The notes: generated by a model not told the origin, from the letters alone. A DNA stretch of 64,000 nt from an uncultured bacterium (GCA_937949615.1 CALEDQ010000032.1:56455-120454); one strand, 5' to 3'; shown: positions 27,205 to 36,603, counted from the first letter of the stretch. Made by a program: numbers and translations.

Positions 27205-29355
27205 ATGATTCCATTACCCATAATACAGAACGTAGCCTTTCTCCTCGCCGCCGCTGCAATTTTCGACCTGACCACACATAAATTGAACCGTCGACTGCAT
27301 TGGGGCTGGCAAATAGTAATCGGCGCGATTCTTGGTCTCATAGGCATTGGGGTAATGCTCACTCCCTGGATACTCGAATCAGGAATCGTCCTCGATACCA
27401 GATCCGTTCTCATTTCGATTGTCGGGTTGTTTTTCGGCACAATTGCCGTAACAATGACAATGCTGTTGACCATTATCTGCAGGTTCCTGCAGGGCGGGAT
27501 CGGCACGGCAACCGGAGTTTACGTCATTCTTGCGTCTGGAATAATCGGGCTGGCCTGGCGTCACTGGCGCAAAGCCGGACTTTCAAACATTTCCGCTCTC
27601 GAACTGTATTCTATGGGGATTGTCGTGCACGCAGTCATGCTGCTTCTCATGCTGACGCTACCTGAGGGGGCCGGCTGGAAAACACTGGCAAGCATCGCGT
27701 TTCCGGTTCTGCTTATTTATCCTGCCGGCACGACCGTTTTCGGTATCCTGTTGCGAGAAAGGCTTGAAAGCCTGCAAAGCATCAATGCTGTCGCAGAAAG
27801 TCGCGAAATTCTCAACCAGCTGCTCAACACTATTCCCCAGGGAATTTTCTGGAAAGATGCAACTGGTCGTTATCTCGGCTGCAACCAGAATATTGCCCGC
27901 TCTGCAGGTTTGAGTCGACCAGATGAAATTGTCGGCAAAACAGATCTTGAACTCCCATGGCCCAGGGAACAGGCCGAAAGATATATGGCTGATGATCTCC
28001 AGGTCATCAAATCAGGAAAAGCCAAGCTTAAATACCTGGAACCCTTACATCAGGGCGATGGCGAAGTAATTACCATCGTGACCAGCAAAGTGCCTCTGGT
28101 GAATCAGAACGGTGAAATTTTCGGACTTCTCGGTGTTGTCGATAACGTCACTGAACAGCAGAAGGCGGAAGCAGAGCAAAATAGACTCAAAGAGCAGCTT
28201 TATCAGACAACAAAATTACAGTCAATCTGGCGTCTGGCCGGAGGTATCGCTCACGATTTCAACAACATGCTCGGTGTAATTCTTGGGTTCACCGAAATGT
28301 CAATGCGCCTTCTCGATCCTTCCGATCCGGTTTACAAACATCTTCAGGAAGTCTGTCGGGCCGCAGAAAGGTCATCTGAACTGACGCGACAGCTTCTGGC
28401 CTTCACGAGAAAGCAAACTATGAACCCTGCACTTCTAGATATAAACAAAACTATCGAAGGCATGCTGAAAATTCTTGGCAGGGTTATTGGAGAAAACATC
28501 AAGCTTGTCTGGGAGCCTGAAGAAAAACTGGGAACCATAAAAATCGATCCGTCTCAGCTCGATCAAATTCTTACCAATCTTTGCGTCAATGCACGTGAAT
28601 CAATCGGTAAATCCGGGCAGATAACCATCAGAACCGGAGCGGCTCATGTGGACCACGCCTTCTGCGCCAACAACGCCGAGGCTTACCCCGGGGATTTTAT
28701 CTTTCTTTCAGTTTCAGACAATGGCCGTGACATGGATAAAAATGCCGTTTACAAGCTGTTTGAACCTGCTGCAACCGCCAGACAATTCGAAACCAGCGCA
28801 GGACTTGGACTTGCAACAGCTTACGGAATCGTCAAACAGAACCACGGTTTTATCATGTTCAGCAGCGATCCCGAAAACGGCACCTGTTTTAAAGTTTTCC
28901 TCCCCAATTATGGGCAGGCAAAGCTTGAAGAAACGTCACATCCGGAAAGCCTGAGTAATTCCACCGGGTTTGAAACCATTCTGCTCGTCGAAGATGAAAA
29001 AGCCATTCTGACCATCACATCGATGATGCTCGAAGCGGCCGGCTACCAGGTAATTACCTCTTCATCACCCCTTGAAGCAATAAAAGCTGCTCAGGATGCC
29101 AAATGCAAAATTCACCTTCTGCTTTCAGATGTGGTTATGCCCGGCATGAATGGCAAAGAACTGGCTGAAAAGCTCAAAAAAATGATACCCGATCTCAAAT
29201 GTCTTTTCATGTCCGGTTATACTGCTGACGTAATTGCACTCCAGGACCTCTCAGAAGAAGGAATGAAGTCTCTTCCCAAACCATTCAACAGCGAGGAACT
29301 GACCAGAAAAGTCCGCGAAGTTCTTGACCAGAAAATTTCCCATGGGGTCAGCTGA
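27205..29355 (+). CDS. hybrid sensor histidine kinase / response regulator with LytS-like membrane domain
   Basis: A 716-residue protein. Residues 1-185 have five to six membrane helices like the 5TM LytS domain. A PAS domain follows (about 200-315), then HisKA with GGIAHDFNNMLGVILGF near 350, and an ATPase domain with N-box NLCVNARESI. The ATP-lid motifs are altered: DNGRDMD in place of DxGxGMD and FEPAATAR in place of FEPFFTTK; GLGLATAYG is retained. A receiver domain has LLVEDE, Asp in LLSDVVMPG and the Lys in LPKPF. It is followed without a gap by a polyferredoxin gene. Kinase activity may be reduced. Confidence 0.88.
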   Translation: MIPLPIIQNVAFLLAAAAIFDLTTHKLNRRLHWGWQIVIGAILGLIGIGVMLTPWILESGIVLDTRSVLISIVGLFFGTIAVTMTMLLTIICRFLQGGIGTATGVYVILASGIIGLAWRHWRKAGLSNISALELYSMGIVVHAVMLLLMLTLPEGAGWKTLASIAFPVLLIYPAGTTVFGILLRERLESLQSINAVAESREILNQLLNTIPQGIFWKDATGRYLGCNQNIARSAGLSRPDEIVGKTDLELPWPREQAERYMADDLQVIKSGKAKLKYLEPLHQGDGEVITIVTSKVPLVNQNGEIFGLLGVVDNVTEQQKAEAEQNRLKEQLYQTTKLQSIWRLAGGIAHDFNNMLGVILGFTEMSMRLLDPSDPVYKHLQEVCRAAERSSELTRQLLAFTRKQTMNPALLDINKTIEGMLKILGRVIGENIKLVWEPEEKLGTIKIDPSQLDQILTNLCVNARESIGKSGQITIRTGAAHVDHAFCANNAEAYPGDFIFLSVSDNGRDMDKNAVYKLFEPAATARQFETSAGLGLATAYGIVKQNHGFIMFSSDPENGTCFKVFLPNYGQAKLEETSHPESLSNSTGFETILLVEDEKAILTITSMMLEAAGYQVITSSSPLEAIKAAQDAKCKIHLLLSDVVMPGMNGKELAEKLKKMIPDLKCLFMSGYTADVIALQDLSEEGMKSLPKPFNSEELTRKVREVLDQKISHGVS

Positions 29356-29949
29356 ATGGAAAGAAAAAGCTTTTTCAGGGCCTTTTTAAACGATCTGCTT
29401 AATGGCTTTAATATCGCATTTGGCGACGAACTGTCTGCCTTCGCCGAAAAATTTCCCGAGCTTATAAGACCGCCCGGGGCAGGCAGTGAAAAGGAATTTC
29501 TCGAAACCTGTGCAAAATGCGGCAAATGCATTAAAGCCTGCCCATACTTTGCATTAAGGCCGTTGCTGATGGCAAATGAGTTCGATCGCGGCACACCGGC
29601 ACTCAGAGTTGGCGAGGCCTATTGCAGATTCTGCCCGCAATTTCCCTGTGTCACTGCCTGCCCAAGCGGTGCCCTGTCTATGAAACGGCAGAACCGCCTG
29701 CGAAAAATCGGCATTGCCGAGATTGTTGCAAAGAACTGCATTCGCAATCATGAAAATGACTGCCATGCCTGCCTGGATAAATGCGAAGAGACCGGTCACA
29801 ATGCGATAAAAATCACCCCGCAAACCCAGGAAGAACAAACTCAAGGGTTTCCGCAAGTAATTGCCGATAAATGCAGCGGCTGCGGAGCATGCCTGACGGT
29901 CTGCCCCGCCTACCCTGACCAGGCAATAAGCCTCAAACCCTTACTGTAG
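29356..29949 (+). CDS. NapF-like polyferredoxin
   Basis: A 197-residue protein beginning at the base after the kinase stop. Cys clusters: CAKCGKCIKACP, CRFCPQFPCVTACP, CHACLDKCEETGHN and CSGCGACLTVCP, giving three or four [4Fe-4S] clusters in the arrangement of NapF/NapG proteins. No Tat signal or membrane helix, so cytoplasmic. It is coupled to a membrane sensor kinase, which is odd and hints at redox sensing or signalling. Its last 17 bases overlap the converging carbonic anhydrase-like gene. Confidence 0.85.
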   Translation: MERKSFFRAFLNDLLNGFNIAFGDELSAFAEKFPELIRPPGAGSEKEFLETCAKCGKCIKACPYFALRPLLMANEFDRGTPALRVGEAYCRFCPQFPCVTACPSGALSMKRQNRLRKIGIAEIVAKNCIRNHENDCHACLDKCEETGHNAIKITPQTQEEQTQGFPQVIADKCSGCGACLTVCPAYPDQAISLKPLL

Positions 29950-30469
29950 AGGTTTTGTGCTTCTGCCCCAGCAGCACGTAATGAGCAGCCGATTCGGCGA
30001 TTCTGGTTTTCCATTCGCCAGAAACCTGCCCCTTGATTTTAGCTGGCACACCCGCGACCAGCGAGCCGGCGGGGATGATCTCATTTTCCTTGACTACGCT
30101 GCCGGCTGCAAGAATGCTGCCTTCGCCTATCACTGCGCCCGAAAGAATGATGGCGCCCATGCCAATCAGACAGTTGTCGCCGATTTCACAGGCGTGAATG
30201 ACGGCACGGTGGCCAATAGTAACGTTTTTTCCGATTTTGACCGAGCCTGAACCTGGTGTTCCGTCGGAGCGGTCGACATGCACTACCGATGAATCCTGAA
30301 CATTGGTATTGTCACCAATAACGACATGATTGATATCGGCCCTGATAACCGTTCCGTACCAGATGTTAACATTTTCGCCAAGAACGATATCGCCGACAAG
30401 TTCGGCACTGCCGGCCACGAAACACGATTCCGGCACCGCCGGCGTTTTTCCGCAATAACTGATCTGCAT
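29933..30469 (-). CDS. gamma-carbonic anhydrase-like hexapeptide protein
   Basis: A 178-residue left-handed beta-helix protein with repeated [IV]-G-x(4) hexapeptides through residues 15-140. The three zinc-binding His are present (SVVHVD and TIGHRAVIHAC). A C-terminal helix ends the protein. The family (YrdA/PaaY/CaiE) contains carbonic anhydrases and proteins without known activity. The gene overlaps the polyferredoxin stop by 17 bases tail to tail. Confidence 0.88.
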   Translation of the reverse strand: MQISYCGKTPAVPESCFVAGSAELVGDIVLGENVNIWYGTVIRADINHVVIGDNTNVQDSSVVHVDRSDGTPGSGSVKIGKNVTIGHRAVIHACEIGDNCLIGMGAIILSGAVIGEGSILAAGSVVKENEIIPAGSLVAGVPAKIKGQVSGEWKTRIAESAAHYVLLGQKHKTSTVRV

Positions 30470-30581
30470 ATTTCCTCCTGAAGCGCCTGCACTTTAGCCA
30501 GAAAAAGCGAATTTTGCAACCGGCAGCCGCAAAAAACTCTGAAACCGGCAGCGGCAGGCGGCTGCATGAAAATTCAAATTG

Positions 30582-30590
30582 TGCTATAAT
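30582..30590 (+). promoter_or_regulatory. extended -10 promoter of the TPR and small-protein genes
   Basis: TGC followed by TATAAT (30585-30590). No good -35 box is seen, which is common for extended -10 promoters. Confidence 0.45.
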
Positions 30591-30640
30591 AATCGCACTG
30601 TGAATGAATTGCAGTTTTTTGTCGATAGGTTAGTTGAAAT

Positions 30641-30979
30641 ATGGAATCAGCAAACTTCTGGACAAAAAAGAAGGGCCAGGAACTCTTCGAACAGGCTCTG
30701 CAATTCGACGCTGACGGCAAAGTCGCCGAAGCGGTCGAAGCCTACCAGAAATCGCTCGAAGAATGTCCGCGCAACGCTCAGGCTCACTACAACCTTGGTG
30801 TCGCTCTCGCCACCACCGGTAAGATAAGTCAGGCGCTGCGTTCATGGCAAAGGGCCCTGTGGCTTGAGCCCGCTTTCAGGCTTGAACTCATCAAGGCGTT
30901 CGATATCGCTGATGAGCTGGCTGAAGAAGTGATTGGCGGTCACGAAGAATTTGCCCCGGAACTGGCTAAGGCAGCCTGA
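30641..30979 (+). CDS. small TPR protein
   Basis: A 112-residue protein with two TPR units (about residues 8-75: GQELFEQALQFDADGKVAEA and AHYNLGVALATTGKISQAL). A short acidic tail follows. No signal peptide. It is followed after 33 bases by a 42-residue CxxC protein, and one terminator closes both. Confidence 0.75.
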   Translation: MESANFWTKKKGQELFEQALQFDADGKVAEAVEAYQKSLEECPRNAQAHYNLGVALATTGKISQALRSWQRALWLEPAFRLELIKAFDIADELAEEVIGGHEEFAPELAKAA

Positions 30980-31012
30980 TTTCAAACAGGCTGATTTAAA
31001 AGGAGCGACAAA

Positions 31013-31141
31013 ATGACTTACTGCTGGGAAGTTTACAACAATTCAAAATGTGACACCTGCAAACATTACCTTGCCTTTCAGAACGGCACTCTCAATATCG
31101 AAGAAGTGAAAGACATCGTTGTCATCGAAGACGACAAGTAA
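31013..31141 (+). CDS. 42-residue cysteine-rich small protein
   Basis: A short gene with AAGGAG (30999-31004) nine bases before ATG. The protein has Cys at 4, 13 and 16 (SKCDTCKHYLAF) and an acidic C-terminus. A strong terminator follows 50 bases later. CxxC plus a nearby third Cys and His suggests a metal or redox site. No family recognised. Confidence 0.65.
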   Translation: MTYCWEVYNNSKCDTCKHYLAFQNGTLNIEEVKDIVVIEDDK

Positions 31142-31191
31142 GTTCACAGGCATCGGTCTCAAATCCCACCGGCTCACCCTCCAAAATTAAA

Positions 31192-31240
31192 ACCGGTTAA
31201 ACAGGTTCTAAATTGTTTAACCGGTGGTTTTGCTTTTTCA
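31192..31240 (+). terminator. terminator after the 42-residue protein gene
   Basis: A perfect 12-bp stem (31192-31203 with 31214-31225, 10-base loop), then GGTTTTGCTTTTTC. Confidence 0.75.
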
Positions 31241-31286
31241 TACAATTTGCCTGAGACCCTTCTCCGGGTCGGGCCATCACTGCTGG

Positions 31287-31676
31287 TTACTGGCGCCGCA
31301 GTCGCCATGGCCGAAAAATGCGGTCAAACATCGAGAATTTTGCCGCATGTTCTTCGACACTTTCGCGTGCCGGCGGTTCCCAGGGCTTAACCTCTTTGGT
31401 CGGGCCGGCCAGAAGCAGCACCGTCTGGCGTTCGGCGGCCAGTCGGGCGGCCTGTTCGTTAAATACGCGCTCCATGGAGCTCAATTTGCCTTCCATGGCT
31501 TCCATTTTGCGGGCCATATTTTTCAGCAGCGCCTGATTGGCGGCAAGCACCTGGCCGATATCAATGGCGACATCGCAGGCGACCGCTCCTGAAACGGCTT
31601 CCGACAGATGATTCTGGTCGTTTCCATTGCAGGCGTTTTCGTTGTCTTTTTCGTTCAGGTTGATTTCAACTCTCAT
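31287..31676 (-). CDS. coiled-coil protein of unknown function
   Basis: A 129-residue protein with CAGGAG eight bases before ATG. Residues 40-90 are a heptad-type coiled coil (NMARKMEAMEGKLSSMERVF). The N-terminus is polar with few hydrophobics and the tail is basic (RIFRPWRLRRQ). No family recognised. It is divergent from the TPR gene at 31790. Confidence 0.55.
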   Translation of the reverse strand: MRVEINLNEKDNENACNGNDQNHLSEAVSGAVACDVAIDIGQVLAANQALLKNMARKMEAMEGKLSSMERVFNEQAARLAAERQTVLLLAGPTKEVKPWEPPARESVEEHAAKFSMFDRIFRPWRLRRQ

Positions 31677-31753
31677 GCGCGACTCCTGTCAGGCGGCAGA
31701 CTTCAAATTTTCTATCGGCAGATGACGAACTTTTTCTGACCTTGGTTTCTTTA

Positions 31754-31783
31754 TTGTTTGCAGAAGAAATATTGTGATATATT
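31754..31783 (+). promoter_or_regulatory. extended -10 promoter giving a leaderless mRNA for the large TPR protein
   Basis: TTGTTT (31754-31759), 18-base spacer, TATATT (31778-31783) preceded by TGA. ATG at 31790 lies at the expected +1 and has no Shine-Dalgarno. Confidence 0.5.
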
Positions 31784-31789
31784 TTCTCC

Positions 31790-33595
31790 ATGGATGGACT
31801 CAAAATACCAATTTTTCTTCTGATCGTCGTTCTTGCACTCGGGCTGTTTCTGTTCAACCCCTTCTCAGGGAAACAGTCCCCGGGCCGTATCAGGCCGTAC
31901 TCGACCCAGCCCGGGTCGGGTGCTGAAACCGCAACGAGTGCCGACAGTACCGCAGCAGTGAAAGCCGTGAAAGAACCATTTGAAAAAGGCAATTTTGACA
32001 AGGTCCTCGAAATTCTGCAGCCGCACCGCGATGTGGCAGATTTTGATCTGCAGCGCATGCTGGCCTATTCGCTCGCAGGGGTAAAACAGTTCGACCCGGC
32101 AATTCTGGCATTCGAAAAAACCCTCGAAATGCGCAAAATCCCCGAAAACGCCTACTCTCTCGCTTATCTTTACGAAATAACCGGCCGCATCAATGTGGCA
32201 AGAATCCTTTATGAGCAGCTTCTTGGCGCCGAACTGCTGCCCAAAATGCGCCGGGCGGTCTATGAAGGTCTCGCCAGAACTACCGCCTACGAAAACGACA
32301 CCAGGCTGGCACTCAAATACAACACCGAACTGGTAAAGAATTACCCTGATTCGCCAGAGGGTGTTGTCGCCCTGATCAAGCTGTTGAAAAATTCGGGGCA
32401 GCTGAAAGGGCTCGAAAGCCTGGTGGCACTTGGCGAAAAATATCACAGCCGCAATTTTGAATACAATTTCTGGCTGGCGGTGCTTTATTACGATGCTGGC
32501 AAATTCGATGATGCCATGAAGCATTTTAAACGCTGCATCGAAATTGCCCCCGATAACTCAACGCCCTATTTTTACACCTACCACATATTGAAGCGACAGA
32601 AAAATATCGAGCAGGCGCTTGCCGACCTCGAAAAATATCACAAACTCAACCCCCTGCTGCCGCATATCTTTTTTGAAGCTTCAATCGATGCCAAAAAAGA
32701 GAATCGCCTCGACCTGGCCTACAAGTTTTTCAGATCGGCCGTCACCATGGATCGCACCCTGCTCGGCCGCGATGACAAAGGCGCCATGCATGCCATCGAG
32801 CGCATGATCAAGGCCAATGGGTCTGAACTCGACAAAAAGTTTCTGCAGGCCTTTGTGAACTATATCAACGGCGATTATAAGATCGCCCGCGAACAGATCA
32901 CACACCTTACCGGTGAAATCAAGGGAACCGCCTACGAAGACGATGGTCGCCGCATCGTTCGCGAATGTGAACTGCTTGCCGCCCAGGATGCCCGCTACGC
33001 AGCACAAACCGCCGGCCTGCAGCAACAGAAGCAGCTCGAAAACCTTGCCCGGCTTGAAACAGTGGTTTCCACGCCGGGCCTTGACCCCGACACACCCGCC
33101 GACAAACTTAAAAGACAGGCAATGCAGAATCCGAACGATCTGCGCCTGCAATATACTGCCGGTCTCGAACTTGCACGCATGGGGCACCTCGATGCCGCCA
33201 AGACATTTATCGGCAATGCGATAAGGCTCAACCCGAATCTGGTCGAGCCCAACTATTCAATGGCGCGGGTTCTGATGTTCGAAGAAAACCTGCCGGAAGC
33301 ACGCAACTTCATCGATCAGGCTCTGAAAATCAACCCGAACAACAGTCAGACTCTGTCGATGTCTGCCCTGATGCACATGCAGAATCGAGATTTCATGCGC
33401 GCCCAGAGCGATGCTGAAGGGGCGCTCAAAGCCAACCCGAATAACGGCGAAGCCCGGCTGGTTCTGGCTGAAGTCTTTGCGCGCAACAGCGATTTCAGAC
33501 GCGCTCTGCAGGAAATCGATCTTGGGCTCGAAGTCGAAAGTGATCCGCATCGACGCGAACAACTGCTGCGCCTGAAAGACAATCTGCGGCAGTAA
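31790..33595 (+). CDS. membrane-anchored TPR protein
   Basis: A 601-residue protein with an N-terminal signal anchor (about residues 5-23, IPIFLLIVVLALGLFLF). A Ser/Thr/Gly-rich linker follows, then ten or more TPR units from residue 60 to the end, interrupted by a coiled segment near 415-430 (AAQTAGLQQQKQLENLARLE). Likely a periplasmic scaffold. No partner is indicated by context; the next gene is convergent mazG. Confidence 0.82.
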   Translation: MDGLKIPIFLLIVVLALGLFLFNPFSGKQSPGRIRPYSTQPGSGAETATSADSTAAVKAVKEPFEKGNFDKVLEILQPHRDVADFDLQRMLAYSLAGVKQFDPAILAFEKTLEMRKIPENAYSLAYLYEITGRINVARILYEQLLGAELLPKMRRAVYEGLARTTAYENDTRLALKYNTELVKNYPDSPEGVVALIKLLKNSGQLKGLESLVALGEKYHSRNFEYNFWLAVLYYDAGKFDDAMKHFKRCIEIAPDNSTPYFYTYHILKRQKNIEQALADLEKYHKLNPLLPHIFFEASIDAKKENRLDLAYKFFRSAVTMDRTLLGRDDKGAMHAIERMIKANGSELDKKFLQAFVNYINGDYKIAREQITHLTGEIKGTAYEDDGRRIVRECELLAAQDARYAAQTAGLQQQKQLENLARLETVVSTPGLDPDTPADKLKRQAMQNPNDLRLQYTAGLELARMGHLDAAKTFIGNAIRLNPNLVEPNYSMARVLMFEENLPEARNFIDQALKINPNNSQTLSMSALMHMQNRDFMRAQSDAEGALKANPNNGEARLVLAEVFARNSDFRRALQEIDLGLEVESDPHRREQLLRLKDNLRQ

Positions 33596-33604
33596 GTTTT
33601 TCGG

Positions 33605-34408
33605 CTATTTTTCGAGTTTAACCCGGTCCCAGTAGCGGTCGAGCTCGGTCAGGCTCTTCCCTTCGAAGCCGCCATCTTCTTCGACCATAGTTTCGACACG
33701 GGTAAAGCGGTCGACGAATTTGCGGGTGGCATTGCGCAGACAATGCTCGGCATTAACTCCTGAAAGTCGCGAAACGTTGAGAACGGCAAAAAGAACATCA
33801 CCAATCTCGTCTTCGAGCTCATCGCGGTTTTTATTTAAAATCGCATTCTCAATTTCGCAGGTCTCTTCTTTTATTTTGGCCAACGCCGAATGTGCGTCAG
33901 GGAAATCGAAACCGACAGTTGCGGCTTCAGCCTGAACTTTTTCGGCACCGGCAAGCGCCGATGGAAAATCAAGAGCTTCACGCATGCGGTTCGACAGCTT
34001 TTTGCGGTCGATCTTTTCCTGTTTTTTGATTTCGCCCCACATTTCGATGACCTTGTCAGGGTCGACGCCACGTTCGGCCTGCCCGAACACGTGCGGGTGC
34101 CGGTTGATCAGCTTGGCGCAGATACCATCGGCAACGTCAGCCATATCGAAGGTACCGGCTTCTGCTGCGATCTGGGCGCAGAATACAATGATCATCTGCA
34201 GGTCGCCGAGTTCTTCTTTAACGTGCAGTGAATCGCCGCTCTGAATAGCCTCGACCACTTCACGGGCTTCTTCGGCAAGGTGTTCGGCCATAGTGGCAAG
34301 CGTCTGTTTTCGATCCCAGGAACAGCCCTGCGGTGAGCGGAGGGTTCGCATAATATCGACGAGCCTGAGAAATTCTCTGCTGATGCGGTCATCATTTTGT
34401 TTCATCAT
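33605..34408 (-). CDS. mazG: nucleoside triphosphate pyrophosphohydrolase MazG
   Basis: A two-domain MazG of about 267 residues. Both domains keep the metal ligands of the EExxE...ExxD pattern: EEAREVVEAI with KEELGDL, and EETCEIENAI with EDEIGDVLFAVLN. It hydrolyses dNTPs and NTPs, including damaged ones, to monophosphates. The ATG at 34408 is preferred, since AGGTG lies six bases upstream; a GTG at 34417 is also open. It overlaps the end of aroK by 17 bases. Confidence 0.93.
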   Translation of the reverse strand: MMKQNDDRISREFLRLVDIMRTLRSPQGCSWDRKQTLATMAEHLAEEAREVVEAIQSGDSLHVKEELGDLQMIIVFCAQIAAEAGTFDMADVADGICAKLINRHPHVFGQAERGVDPDKVIEMWGEIKKQEKIDRKKLSNRMREALDFPSALAGAEKVQAEAATVGFDFPDAHSALAKIKEETCEIENAILNKNRDELEDEIGDVLFAVLNVSRLSGVNAEHCLRNATRKFVDRFTRVETMVEEDGGFEGKSLTELDRYWDRVKLEK

Positions 34409-34919
34409 TTGTGGCACCTGTAATAATTTGTCTTATCAGCTCGCTGAGTTGATCACTTTCTTTTATCACAAAGTCGGCAACTTTTAAATACAGCGGGCGA
34501 CGCTTTTGCCAGAGCGCTCTGGCGGCATCTGGCTCTGAATCATTGAGCAGTGGCCGGTTTTTAGCCGATTTATTCAAGCGCGCCGCAATAATTTCCCAGG
34601 GTACGTCGAGAAAAATCACATGGCAGTTCTGCATGTCCTGATGATTTGCGGGCTGCATCGGCAAACCGCCACCGGCAGCAACGATAGTGAATTTCTGCGA
34701 TTTACCACAGACTTCGGCAAAGAGCCTGGTTTCAAGCTGACGAAAGTAAGCTTCACCCTGTGATGCGAACAGTGAACTTATTGTCAGGCCGGCGGCTTCT
34801 TCAATTTTCTGGTCGAGGTCGATGAATGGCAGGTCAAAAGCGGCAGATAAAGCACGACCGGCAGTTGTTTTGCCGGCAGCCATGAACCCGGTCAGCAGTA
34901 TGATATTTTTTTTGCACAT
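34392..34919 (-). CDS. aroK: shikimate kinase
   Basis: A 175-residue P-loop kinase: Walker A GFMAAGKTTAG near residue 11, substrate-binding DLD near 35, Arg in YFRQLETR, the GGG loop in VAAGGGLPMQ, LID residues in NRPLL, and the final RRPLY. It phosphorylates shikimate in the aromatic amino acid pathway. Cotranscribed with mazG through overlap; other aro genes are elsewhere. Confidence 0.92.
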   Translation of the reverse strand: MCKKNIILLTGFMAAGKTTAGRALSAAFDLPFIDLDQKIEEAAGLTISSLFASQGEAYFRQLETRLFAEVCGKSQKFTIVAAGGGLPMQPANHQDMQNCHVIFLDVPWEIIAARLNKSAKNRPLLNDSEPDAARALWQKRRPLYLKVADFVIKESDQLSELIRQIITGATNDETK

Positions 34920-34938
34920 GCCGTATTTGCCTAAATAG

Positions 34939-34968
34939 CAGAAACGGCGGTTGATACCGCCGTTTCTG
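34939..34968 (-). terminator. hairpin after the secreted protein gene at 34987
   Basis: A perfect 13-bp stem (34939-34951 with 34956-34968). The T-run on the minus strand is weak, so termination efficiency is uncertain. Confidence 0.5.
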
Positions 34969-34986
34969 GTTTATTGTAAGTTTAAC

Positions 34987-35568
34987 TTATCTTACCGGAA
35001 CAACGCCTGAGGGCATAACCGGCATCGGGTTAACCGAACCATTTACCGGAACTTCGGGTCTGACCGGAACATAACCAGAGCCATTCGGCAGGTTGTTGAC
35101 CGGATTGGTGAAGCCATTGTTGGCGCCCGGGTTGGTGCCGGGGTTATAACCGTTGTAGCCACCGAAGTTCGGCAGACTGCCGTTACCGGCGCCAAGAACG
35201 TTTCTGATTACTGCCATGAGCTGAGCGAGACGTTCATTTACGGCTCTTCTTTCATTCATGACCAGATAGAATTTGATTTTGCTGATACGCTGATCGATTT
35301 CGCCGATCAGAGTGTAATAAGCCGGGTCCATTTCGCTCTTTTTGAGAGCTGACTGGGCATTATTGAGGTGACCGATGGCTGAAACGTTATCCATCAGTGA
35401 TTTTTCAAGTGAAGACTGGCACATCTGAAGATCAGAATAGACCATCCAGAGAAGAGTGATAACAGCCTTGTCGTTTGGATCGACCTGCATGCTGCCGGGA
35501 TTACCAGCCATAACCGGACCAGAAACAAACATAAGAACTGCGAGAAGCCCTATGATGAAGTTTTTCAT
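34987..35568 (-). CDS. secreted protein with Asn/Pro/Gly-rich tail
   Basis: A 193-residue protein starting at ATG 35568 (GGAGGG eight bases upstream; an in-frame GTG at 35577 is less likely). Signal peptide residues 1-22 (cleavage near VMA). A helical domain spans about 30-125. A low-complexity Gly/Asn/Pro/Val tail follows, with repeats such as NPGTNPGANNG and VPVRPEVPV. No family recognised; the tail is typical of extracellular linkers or cell-surface contact. Confidence 0.65.
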   Translation of the reverse strand: MKNFIIGLLAVLMFVSGPVMAGNPGSMQVDPNDKAVITLLWMVYSDLQMCQSSLEKSLMDNVSAIGHLNNAQSALKKSEMDPAYYTLIGEIDQRISKIKFYLVMNERRAVNERLAQLMAVIRNVLGAGNGSLPNFGGYNGYNPGTNPGANNGFTNPVNNLPNGSGYVPVRPEVPVNGSVNPMPVMPSGVVPVR

Positions 35569-35772
35569 GTAAAACACCCTCCAGAGTTAAACTTACAGGA
35601 TAACTATAACATATACTTTAACAACCCGTAAGGATACCGCAAGAAAAAACTTTATAAAATTCTGCATTTATTTGCTTTTTTGTAGCTGTAAGTCTAAAGT
35701 ATTTTTAAGAGAACTATAGCTTGCAGTTGTTTCCAGCCACGGAAAACAATTGAAGACAAGTCGACAGGATTT

Positions 35773-36297
35773 ATGAACGGGCAGACAGACAAAAATAACA
35801 ATAACAATGGTTCATACAATCGATCAGGCAAGATCAAAACCCGAGTTTTTGCCCTGATGCTTCTGATTCTTTCATGTGGCATGATCATTTCAGCAGCGCG
35901 GTCACTGGGGCGTGAGTTCAGTGGCACAATGATCAGAAAGTCATCGACGCCGGGCATCACATCTACCCAGTATCATCTTTTTCTTCTGCCATCAGAAGTT
36001 GCCTCATCATCTGAAGACATTCTCAAGGCACTTTCTAATCCAGACCAGCCTCTGCAGAGAGTCGGCGTATCGGCGCTTGCATATGCCGAAGCCCAGGAAC
36101 TCGAATTTGTTGAAAAAAATGCCTATTCATTCATGATCAAGGTTGCGAACAGCAACTGCATCGATCTCGGCCTTTTCTGGATGCTGATGGGAATTGCAGG
36201 CATCTGCGGTTCAGCCTGGATGTATCTACAGACAATGAAACCCGGCCCCGAATCAGAAAAATATCAGCCAGAAGAGCTTGACATACCGGGTCTATAA
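35773..36297 (+). CDS. two-transmembrane protein of unknown function
   Basis: A 174-residue protein with AGGA five bases before ATG. The N-terminus is polar and Asn-rich (DKNNNNNGS), with a membrane helix at about residues 25-43, an extracytoplasmic domain of some 90 residues, a second helix at about 132-152, and a short acidic cytoplasmic tail. No family recognised. Confidence 0.6.
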   Translation: MNGQTDKNNNNNGSYNRSGKIKTRVFALMLLILSCGMIISAARSLGREFSGTMIRKSSTPGITSTQYHLFLLPSEVASSSEDILKALSNPDQPLQRVGVSALAYAEAQELEFVEKNAYSFMIKVANSNCIDLGLFWMLMGIAGICGSAWMYLQTMKPGPESEKYQPEELDIPGL

Positions 36298-36603
36298 TTC
36301 ATTTGTTTAACTTTCGCACATCGGTGCCCTGGCGATTGCTTTTTTTGCTTATTTTTTGAACAGCAGTAAACTTTTTGCACAAATTTTTGACAGTTTTGTT
36401 CTGAAGCTGGTGTACAGTTCGGTGCATTTTCAAAGGCGTCCCGAGTCAGGACTTGCCTCACACAACCCGCTTCAATTCAGCAAAACACTCACATCGCTAA
36501 TGTTCTCATCCGAATCTGCCGACAAACACCTTACAAGCATGGCATAGTTTTTGCTTAATAATTTAGTAACAGCATTGTTTTTGAACAGAAATGGTGAGTA
36601 ATT
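36298..36603. other. intergenic region before the 34-residue protein gene
   Basis: No longer coding frame is supported. T-rich, with a small GTCC/GGAC hairpin. It probably carries the leader and promoter of the small gene at 36604. Confidence 0.4.

Noticed and set aside
36298..36603. Riboswitch or structured RNA before the small gene
   Set aside because: No conserved core of a known class was recognised and only a short hairpin is present.
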